Below are positions 57,905 through 64,000 of a stretch of 64,000 nucleotides of DNA, piece by piece. Location: NCBI GenBank assembly GCA_016721865.1, contig JADKHF010000042.1:124001-188000 (forward strand), read 5' to 3'. Each line of letters starts with the position of its first letter. Within the stretch, counting starts at the first letter, position 1. The position numbers were made by a program, and so were the translations under genes. The notes beneath the pieces were generated by a model. It did no database searches. It saw nothing but the letters and a program-made list of their open reading frames with translations, and was not told the DNA's origin. Origin of the DNA: Nitrosomonas sp. (lineage in GTDB: Bacteria; Pseudomonadota; Gammaproteobacteria; Burkholderiales; Nitrosomonadaceae).

Positions 57905-58697
57905 ATGCAAAATAACTCCGAAAAAATAAAAGAACCGAGACAGTTAAAGTCTGAAGTTAAGAATCTCTACTTTTATTATGGTGAGTTTAATGCTAAAAAA
58001 TATTGATATGGTACTGCATGAAAAAAAAATTACAGCATTAATAGGACCATCTGGGTGCGGTAAATCTACATTCTTACGTTGTTTTAATCGAATGCATGAT
58101 CTGTATCCGAGTAATCGCTATGACGGTGAAATTATACTTCACCCGGATGATGTGAATATTTTGGCGTCAAATGTTGATCCGATTGAAGTGCGGATGAGAA
58201 TAAGTATGGTATTTCAGAAGCCAAATCCCTTTCCTAAATCAATCTATGAAAATGTTGCTTATGGATTACGTGTCAGAGGAGTTAAACAGCGCGCTATTTT
58301 GGATGAGAGGGTTGAGGTGGCTTTGCGTAACTCAGCTTTATGGGATGAAGTAAAAGATCGCTTGCAACATTTGGCATTTAATCTATCTGGTGGGCAACAA
58401 CAAAGACTTTGTATAGCACGTGCACTGGCAACTGATCCTGAAATATTGTTATTTGATGAGCCAACTTCCGCGCTCGACCCAATAGCGACTGCCAGTATTG
58501 AAGAATTAATAACTGATTTAAAGAATAAAGTCACTATATTAATAGTAACTCATAATATGCAACAGGCTGCAAGAGTATCTGATTATACAGCTTATATGTA
58601 CTTAGGTGAACTGATAGAATTTAATGTAACAGACACTTTATTCATAAAACCAAAGAATAAGCAAACAGAAGACTATATTACAGGCCGGTTTGGTTAA
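57905..58697 (+). CDS. pstB: Phosphate ABC transporter ATP-binding protein PstB (frameshifted)
   Basis: ATPase of the Pst importer. MQNNSEKIKEPRQLKSEVKNLYFYYGEFNA is in one frame; LKNIDMVLHEKKITALIGPSGCGKSTFLRCFNRMHD and the rest lie in the next, with one base missing before the A6 run near 57992. Walker A GPSGCGKST, signature LSGGQQQRLCIARAL and Walker B ILLFDEPTSALDP are intact. About 264 residues repaired. The cluster ends here: no phoU follows. Confidence 0.9.
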
Positions 58698-58944
58698 CTC
58701 CATGCAAAATTCTGAAATTGGATTTTGTTATTCGGAATTCGGTATATGAGTGATGTTTGTTACATTAAGATTCGTATCAAAAGAAATATGCATCAATCGA
58801 TAAAAGTAATTTTTGCTCTGCAAAATGTTTATTTTTAGCCCGGAATTAGCTCATTTAAGGTAGCAAGTATAAAGATATAGAATTGACTTGATGAAGAATC
58901 AAGGGTAGCATCGCCCATTTTAGTAAGTTGAGGCAAGAGGTAAA

Positions 58945-59700
58945 ATGCGAAGAAAGATGGTGGCGGGTAACTGGAAGATGCACGGTAATTTATTAGAAAA
59001 CAAAAAGTTAATAGATGCCGTTGTGACAGGATTAAATGGGTTGCACGAGGTTGGTTTTTTGGTTTGTGTTCCTTACCCTTATCTGCCGTCAGTACAAAAC
59101 GCATTACAGAATACAAATATAGCTTGGGGTGCCCAAAATTTGAGTCAGTATGAAAAAGGCGCATATACAGGAGAGATATCGGCTTCCATGTTAAATGATT
59201 TTATGTGTCGTTATGTAATTGTAGGGCACTCGGAAAGAAGGACTTTGTTTGGTGAAGATAATCATGTGGTCGCTGAAAAATATCAAGCAGCACAAGGGGC
59301 TGGTATAATTCCCATTTTATGTGTGGGAGAAACACTTAATCAGCGTGAGGCGGGTACAACAGAGCAAGTTATTGAAGAGCAGTTGGCAGCAGTTATCAAA
59401 TTGGCAGGAGTCGAATCGCTAGTTAAAGCAATTGTCGCTTATGAGCCAGTGTGGGCAATCGGCACTGGTAGAACGGCATCACCTGAGCAGGCTCAAGAAG
59501 TGCATGCTTTTATAAGAGAAGGCATAGCTAAGACAAATGCAAATGTAGCCAATGGCTTAACTATTCTTTATGGCGGTAGTGTCAAAGCAAGTAATGCATC
59601 AGAGCTCTTTGATATGCCTGATATTGATGGTGGCTTGATAGGCGGCGCGTCACTGGTTGCTAATGATTTTATTGCGATTTGTCGCGCCTTACATCAATAA
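58945..59700 (+). CDS. tpiA: Triose-phosphate isomerase
   Basis: Interconverts dihydroxyacetone phosphate and glyceraldehyde-3-phosphate. Complete, 251 residues: N-terminal GNWKMHGN with the catalytic Lys, YVIVGHSERR with the catalytic His, AYEPVWAIGTGRTAS with the catalytic Glu and flexible loop, and YGGSVKASNASEL. The 247 bases before it show no gene. In chemolithotrophic ammonia oxidisers it serves the Calvin cycle and central carbon metabolism. Confidence 0.96.
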   Translation: MRRKMVAGNWKMHGNLLENKKLIDAVVTGLNGLHEVGFLVCVPYPYLPSVQNALQNTNIAWGAQNLSQYEKGAYTGEISASMLNDFMCRYVIVGHSERRTLFGEDNHVVAEKYQAAQGAGIIPILCVGETLNQREAGTTEQVIEEQLAAVIKLAGVESLVKAIVAYEPVWAIGTGRTASPEQAQEVHAFIREGIAKTNANVANGLTILYGGSVKASNASELFDMPDIDGGLIGGASLVANDFIAICRALHQ

Positions 59701-59721
59701 ATTTTTTTGTGGAGTAACACG

Positions 59722-60105
59722 TTGGAAATCTTGGTCTGGGCAGCGCATGTATTGCTGGCGATTGTACTAATAGTTTTGATATTATTGCAGCATGGAAAAG
59801 GTGCAGATATGGGAGCTGCGTTTGGTAGTGGCTCAGCGGGCAGTTTATTTGGAGCAAGTGGTTCAGCGACATTTCTGAGTCGTACGACAAGTTTTGTTGC
59901 AGCACTTTTTTTTGCTACAAGTATGAGTTTAACTTATCTCTCGGTGAATCAAACTGGAAGTACAAAAGTCATGAGCATTATGGATCAGATCGAAGAGTCT
60001 GAAAGTGAATCTGTAACCAAACTAGAAAAAAAGCCTGCTTTAGAACCTGATCATGATGTACGTGAAGTTGACGATAGCTCAAAAGTTAATCAGATACCGG
60101 AATAG
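59722..60105 (+). CDS. secG: Preprotein translocase subunit SecG
   Basis: Auxiliary subunit of the SecYEG channel. Two membrane helices (about 2-20 and 53-72) around the conserved loop LLQHGKGADMGAAFGSGSAGSLFGASGSATFLSRTT, then a charged C-terminal tail. I choose TTG 59722, seven bases after GGAG; an in-frame TTG at 59707 would add five residues. Lies between tpiA and tRNA-Leu, a conserved order in betaproteobacteria. Confidence 0.92.
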   Translation: MEILVWAAHVLLAIVLIVLILLQHGKGADMGAAFGSGSAGSLFGASGSATFLSRTTSFVAALFFATSMSLTYLSVNQTGSTKVMSIMDQIEESESESVTKLEKKPALEPDHDVREVDDSSKVNQIPE

Positions 60106-60161
60106 TTTCCGTAATAGAAATGATGTGGCAGACTTTTTATTAAAAAGTGCATGGTTTTTCC

Positions 60162-60246
60162 GCCGACGTGGTGGAATTGGTAGACACGCCGTCTTGAGGG
60201 GGCGGTGGCGAAAGCTGTGCGAGTTCGAGTCTCGCCGTCGGCACCA
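60162..60246 (+). tRNA. tRNA-Leu (anticodon GAG)
   Basis: The acceptor stem GCCGACG pairs with CGTCGGC, followed by ACCA, so CCA is encoded. The D-arm TGGAATTGGTAGACACG is typical of Leu. The anticodon loop TTGAGGG has anticodon GAG between stems CCGTC and GGCGG. A long variable arm marks a class II tRNA, and the T-arm is GCGAGTTCGAGTCTCGC. It lies between secG and nuoA. Confidence 0.97.
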
Positions 60247-60326
60247 CGTAAAAGATTGCGATCGTAAATTTGTAACTAAAAATTGCTGTTTCTGTAAGTC
60301 CGGCACGGTTAAATAGAATATAAAAT

Positions 60327-60683
60327 ATGCTTGAAAATTATTTTTCAATTTTACTTTTTCTTCTGGTTGGGTTCTTGGTTGGTGTTGTGCCAATGCTATG
60401 TGGTTGGCTGCTTGCACCAAATCGTCCGGATAGTGAGAAGCTATCGCCATACGAATGTGGATTCGAAGCCTTTGAAGATGCTCGAATGAAGTTTGATGTG
60501 CGTTATTATCTGGTCGCAATTTTGTTTATCTTATTTGATCTGGAAATTGCTTTTTTATTTCCGTGGGCAATTGTACTTGATGAAATTGGAATGTTTGGAT
60601 TTATTGCTATGATGATATTCCTGAGTATCCTGGTGGTAGGTTTTATCTACGAATGGATGAAGGGAGCATTAGAATGGGATTAG
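60327..60683 (+). CDS. nuoA: NADH-quinone oxidoreductase subunit A
   Basis: Small membrane subunit of complex I, 118 residues, three membrane helices. The conserved loop LSPYECGFEAFEDARMKFDVRYYLVAILFILFDLEIAFLFPWA is intact. First of the nuo operon; nuoB follows after four bases. Confidence 0.97.
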   Translation: MLENYFSILLFLLVGFLVGVVPMLCGWLLAPNRPDSEKLSPYECGFEAFEDARMKFDVRYYLVAILFILFDLEIAFLFPWAIVLDEIGMFGFIAMMIFLSILVVGFIYEWMKGALEWD

Positions 60684-60687
60684 TGTT

Positions 60688-61164
60688 ATGAGTATAGAAG
60701 GAGTTCTTGACAAGGGTTTTGTCACTACCAGCTTAGACTCAATTATTAATTGGGGACGTACCGGTTCCATGTGGCCAATGACTTTTGGACTGGCTTGCTG
60801 TGCAGTTGAAATGATGGAGACAGGAGCATCACGTTATGATCTTGACCGATTTGGAATAGTGTTTCGACCAAGTCCGCGACAATCAGATGTTATGATAGTA
60901 GCGGGAACTTTATGTAACAAAATGGCCCCTGCTTTACGTAAAGTTTATGATCAAATGGCCGAGCCACGTTGGGTAATATCGATGGGATCGTGTGCGAATG
61001 GTGGAGGATATTACCATTACTCATATTCTGTGGTGCGTGGCTGTGATCGTATTGTGCCAGTTGATATTTATGTGCCAGGTTGTCCTCCTACGGCAGAAGC
61101 TTTGTTGTATGGCATTATTCAGTTGCAAAATAAAATAAATCGTACCAACACTATTGCAAGATAA
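60688..61164 (+). CDS. nuoB: NADH-quinone oxidoreductase subunit B
   Basis: Carries the terminal N2 4Fe-4S cluster next to the quinone site. Ligands are the paired Cys in FGLACCAVEMM and the cysteines in MGSCANGGGYYHYSY and YVPGCPPTAEALLYGI. 158 residues, complete. Works with NuoD and NuoC in the peripheral arm. Confidence 0.97.
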   Translation: MSIEGVLDKGFVTTSLDSIINWGRTGSMWPMTFGLACCAVEMMETGASRYDLDRFGIVFRPSPRQSDVMIVAGTLCNKMAPALRKVYDQMAEPRWVISMGSCANGGGYYHYSYSVVRGCDRIVPVDIYVPGCPPTAEALLYGIIQLQNKINRTNTIAR

Positions 61165-61169
61165 TTCCT

Positions 61170-61790
61170 ATGTTAACTACTCGTCTGGAAAATCTTGCAG
61201 AATCTTTGCGGAACGCGCTTGGGGATAAACTGGTTAGTATCCAAGTTCGGTATGGAGAATTAACTATCAATGTGCTTGCAGAAGATATATTTGCTGTGAG
61301 TAAAATGCTGCGTGACAAAAATACTCTTACTTTTGATACATTGATCGATTTATGTGGAATTGACTATTCGACGTATGGCGACGATTTGTCTGAAAAAAAT
61401 AACTTTAAGAATAGACATTTTGCTGTAATTTATCATTTACTTTCGGTTGACCGAAATCATAGATTGCGCGTTCGAGTTTTGGCTGAAAATAATGATTTTC
61501 CAGTAGTGGACTCAATAACTGATATATGGCCTGTCGCTAACTGGTTTGAGCGTGAGGCATTTGATCTTTATGGAATTGTTTTTACTTACCATCCAGATTT
61601 ACGTAGGATATTGACAGACTATGGTTTTATAGGAAATCCGTTTCGCAAAGATTTTCCAATCACTGGTCATGTTGAAATGCGCTATGATGCAGAGCAGAAA
61701 CGCGTCGTTTACCAGCCTGTCACTATCGAACCGCGAGAAATCACACCGCTTGTGATACGCGAGGAGAATTACGGAAACTGTGAATCCTGA
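61170..61790 (+). CDS. nuoC: NADH-quinone oxidoreductase subunit C
   Basis: The 30-kDa subunit of the complex I peripheral arm, separate from NuoD here. The family block WPVANWFEREAFDLYGIVFTYHPDLRRILTDYGFIGNPFRKDFP is intact. 206 residues. A short 7-bp hairpin (AGCTTTT/AAAAGCT) lies in the 60-base gap before nuoD. Confidence 0.95.
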   Translation: MLTTRLENLAESLRNALGDKLVSIQVRYGELTINVLAEDIFAVSKMLRDKNTLTFDTLIDLCGIDYSTYGDDLSEKNNFKNRHFAVIYHLLSVDRNHRLRVRVLAENNDFPVVDSITDIWPVANWFEREAFDLYGIVFTYHPDLRRILTDYGFIGNPFRKDFPITGHVEMRYDAEQKRVVYQPVTIEPREITPLVIREENYGNCES

Positions 61791-61850
61791 TGTTCCTATG
61801 CTTCCGCAACATGGATTGAGCTTTTAGATAAAAAGCTTGTGAAATAACAT

Positions 61851-63104
61851 ATGGCTGAAATACGTAATTACACTATGAATTTTGGGCCCCAGCACCCGGC
61901 AGCTCACGGAGTGTTGAGATTGGTGCTGGAATTGGATGGGGAAGTTGTACTTCGTGCGGATCCCCATATTGGATTGCTGCATCGGGCAACTGAAAAATTA
62001 GCAGAAAATAAAACGTATATTCAATCAGTTCCATATATGGATCGATTGGATTATGTCTCGATGATGGTTAACGAGCATGCTTACGTAATGGCTATTGAAA
62101 AGCTACTGCAAGTTGAAGTGCCAATAAGAGCACAGTACATACGTGTAATGTTTGATGAAATTACTCGTATACTTAATCACTTGTTGTGGATTGGTGCGCA
62201 TGCGCTGGATGTCGGTGCTATGACAATGTTTCTGTATGCTTTTCGTGAAAGAGAAGATCTGATGGATTGTTATGAAGCTGTATCAGGTGCTCGATTGCAC
62301 GCTGCCTATTATAGGCCTGGTGGTGTATACCGTGATTTACCCGATACTATGCCCCAGTATCAACCATCAAAAATTCATAATCAAAAGCAGACTCGTTTGA
62401 GAAACGCTAATCGAGAAGGTTCCTTATTGGATTTTATTGATGATTTTACGAATCGATTTCCAAAGTATGTTGACGAATATGAAACGTTGCTAACTGACAA
62501 TAGAATTTGGAAGCAACGCTTGGTAGATATTGGTATTGTTTCTCCTGAACGAGCTAAAGCGTTAGGTTTTACCGGTCCAATGCTACGTGGTTCCGGTGTG
62601 GAATGGGATTTAAGAAGAAAACAGCCTTATGAGGTCTACGACCGTCTTGATTTTGATATACCAGTAGGCGTTAATGGCGATTGTTATGATCGATATTTGG
62701 TACGTATGGAGGAGTTTCGACAATCAAATCGCATCATTAAGCAATGTATCGATTGGCTGCGTAAAAATCCGGGGCCGGTGATTACTGATAATCATAAAAT
62801 TGCGCCGCCTTCACGTGTTGATATGAAACAGAATATGGAAGAAATGATTCATCATTTCAAATTATTTACTGAGGGCTTTCATGTGCCTCCAGGTGAAACT
62901 TACGCAGCAGTTGAACATCCGAAAGGTGAGTTTGGTATTTATCTGGTATCCAATGGTGCTAATAAGCCTTATCGACTGAAAATACGTGCGCCTGGATTTG
63001 CACATTTAGCTGCTTTGGATGAAATGTCGAGAGGGCACATGATTTCAGATGTGGTAGCAATCATTGGCACACAAGATATAGTTTTTGGTGAGATAGACAG
63101 ATAA
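61851..63104 (+). CDS. nuoD: NADH-quinone oxidoreductase subunit D
   Basis: The 49-kDa subunit that forms the quinone pocket with NuoB. Intact marks are MNFGPQHPAAHGVLRLVLELDGE, HIGLLHRATEKLAE, YMDRLDYVSMM, GVEWDLRRKQPYEVYD and the C-terminal ISDVVAIIGTQDIVFGEIDR. 417 residues, full length. nuoE begins three bases after its stop. Confidence 0.97.
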   Translation: MAEIRNYTMNFGPQHPAAHGVLRLVLELDGEVVLRADPHIGLLHRATEKLAENKTYIQSVPYMDRLDYVSMMVNEHAYVMAIEKLLQVEVPIRAQYIRVMFDEITRILNHLLWIGAHALDVGAMTMFLYAFREREDLMDCYEAVSGARLHAAYYRPGGVYRDLPDTMPQYQPSKIHNQKQTRLRNANREGSLLDFIDDFTNRFPKYVDEYETLLTDNRIWKQRLVDIGIVSPERAKALGFTGPMLRGSGVEWDLRRKQPYEVYDRLDFDIPVGVNGDCYDRYLVRMEEFRQSNRIIKQCIDWLRKNPGPVITDNHKIAPPSRVDMKQNMEEMIHHFKLFTEGFHVPPGETYAAVEHPKGEFGIYLVSNGANKPYRLKIRAPGFAHLAALDEMSRGHMISDVVAIIGTQDIVFGEIDR

Positions 63105-63107
63105 ACG

Positions 63108-63584
63108 ATGTTAAGCACTGAATCCCTAAAAAGAATAGATCGAGAAATCGCTAAATATCCGGCTGAACAGAAACAATCCGCTGTCATGTCAGCGCTTGCC
63201 ATTGCACAAGATGAAAAGGGATGGCTGGCTAATGAGACAATGAATTTTGTTGCTGAATATTTAGGAATGCCTCCCATTGCAGTCTATGAAGTAGCTACTT
63301 TCTATAATATGTATAACCTGGAGCCGGTTGGTAAATACAAGATCACAATATGCACTAATTTACCTTGTGCGTTATCAGGCAGTAATGATAGTGCAGCATA
63401 TTTAAAGAAGAAATTAGGGATTGAGTTTAACCAGACAACCCCTGATGGTAAATTTACGCTAAAAGAAGGCGAGTGCTTTGGGGCTTGCGGTGATGCGCCA
63501 GTAATATTAGTTAATAACAAGCGTATGTGTAGTTTCATGTCTAATGAAACTATCGATAAATTGCTGGAGGAACTGAGCGAATGA
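63108..63584 (+). CDS. nuoE: NADH-quinone oxidoreductase subunit E
   Basis: The 24-kDa subunit with a 2Fe-2S cluster. Four cysteines in two pairs: ICTNLPCALSG and ECFGACGDAPVI. The thioredoxin-like C-terminal half and helical N-terminal half (MSALAIAQDEKGWLANETMNFVAEYLGM) are complete, 158 residues. The stop overlaps the nuoF start (ATGA). Confidence 0.96.
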   Translation: MLSTESLKRIDREIAKYPAEQKQSAVMSALAIAQDEKGWLANETMNFVAEYLGMPPIAVYEVATFYNMYNLEPVGKYKITICTNLPCALSGSNDSAAYLKKKLGIEFNQTTPDGKFTLKEGECFGACGDAPVILVNNKRMCSFMSNETIDKLLEELSE

Positions 63585-64000
63585 ATCAGTACCCGCAAAC
63601 ATTAATGAATGATGTGGACTCATCCGACCCGGAAAATTGGCGACTCAGAGCTTATGAGAAGCGTGAGGGGTATGCAGCTCTTAAAAAAATACTGGCGAAA
63701 AAAATTACTCCGGAAGAAGTTATTGAGGAAGTCAAGAAATCTGCACTTCGTGGTCGCGGTGGGGCTGGCTTTCCAACTGGATTGAAGTGGAGCTTCATGC
63801 CGAAAGGTTATGAAGGAAGCAAATATATCGTTTGCAATTCAGATGAAGGGGAACCAGGTACGTTTAAAGATCGCGATATTATGCGATTTAATCCACATTT
63901 GTTGATCGAAGGCATGATAATAGCTGCATATGCAATGGGTGTTAAAGCAGGCTACAACTATATTCATGGCGAGATATGGGAAACCTACGAGCGTATGGAA
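63581..64000 (+). CDS. nuoF: NADH-quinone oxidoreductase subunit F (partial, runs off the window)
   Basis: NADH- and FMN-binding 51-kDa subunit. The first 140 residues are present with the NADH/FMN glycine-rich motif LRGRGGAGFPTGLKWSFMP and VCNSDEGEPGTFKDRDIM. The C-terminal part with the N3 iron-sulfur site lies beyond position 64000. ATG 63581 overlaps the nuoE stop by four bases. Confidence 0.96.
   Translation, partial: MNQYPQTLMNDVDSSDPENWRLRAYEKREGYAALKKILAKKITPEEVIEEVKKSALRGRGGAGFPTGLKWSFMPKGYEGSKYIVCNSDEGEPGTFKDRDIMRFNPHLLIEGMIIAAYAMGVKAGYNYIHGEIWETYERME

Noticed and set aside
1..64000. CRISPR array or known defence island
   Set aside because: No regularly spaced repeats and no cas, restriction-modification, toxin-antitoxin or retron genes were seen on either strand.

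Overview
The window comes from an ammonia-oxidising betaproteobacterium, almost certainly a Nitrosomonas species. The deciding evidence is a hydroxylamine-oxidation cluster at 50.7-55.6 kb: octahaem hydroxylamine oxidoreductase (haoA), haoB, cytochrome c554 (cycA) and cytochrome cM552 (cycB). A norCBQD nitric oxide reductase cluster and the betaproteobacterial order tpiA-secG-tRNA-Leu-nuoABCDEF support it. The genus is inferred from gene content and protein similarity recalled from memory; no database was searched.

Layout. 0-5 kb (minus strand): rlmKL, two small conserved proteins and a decayed MsbA-like ABC protein with degenerate ATPase motifs. 5-8.9 kb (plus): a palindromic MITE, dTDP-rhamnose genes rfbA and rfbC, radA and a ceramidase-like membrane protein. 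8.9-12.6 kb (minus): a nuclease-like protein, rhlE and tyrS. 12.7-21.3 kb: M23 peptidase, anmK, erpA, bactofilin and its partner, argC, rpsI-rplM and glnS. 21.5-27.2 kb: a broken receiver gene, LemA and a GIDE-type protein, a second MITE, a CYTH-CHAD protein and PPK2. 27.2-32.0 kb: an accessory island flanked by 44-bp direct repeats, carrying a broken IS91-like element, a truncated LuxR-type regulator and a broken sulfatase. 32.3-39.5 kb: a PEP-CTERM-like protein, a third small palindromic element, isoaspartyl peptidase, a membrane protein, a broken carotenoid-type gene behind a pentanucleotide repeat, an L,D-transpeptidase and a J-domain protein. 39.7-44.4 kb: norCBQD. 44.7-50.4 kb: a BASS-family transporter, glxR and glcDEF, which together look like a glycolate uptake and oxidation unit. 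50.7-55.6 kb: His-rich protein, haoAB and cycAB. 55.9-64 kb: pstCAB, tpiA, secG, tRNA-Leu(GAG) and nuoA-F (nuoF runs off the end).

How it works together. HAO oxidises hydroxylamine, and its electrons pass through c554 and cM552 to the quinone pool. NorCB removes nitric oxide formed as a by-product, with NorQ and NorD activating it. NADH dehydrogenase and phosphate uptake genes follow.

Caution. About 30 reading-frame breaks are visible, many in genes a living ammonia oxidiser needs (tyrS, glnS, pstCAB, norB, haoA). Several sit in short homopolymers. I therefore treat single breaks in core genes as probable sequence errors, or decay of one of several gene copies in the hao case. Only genes with lost motifs or many breaks are called pseudogenes. 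No CRISPR array, prophage or rRNA was seen.
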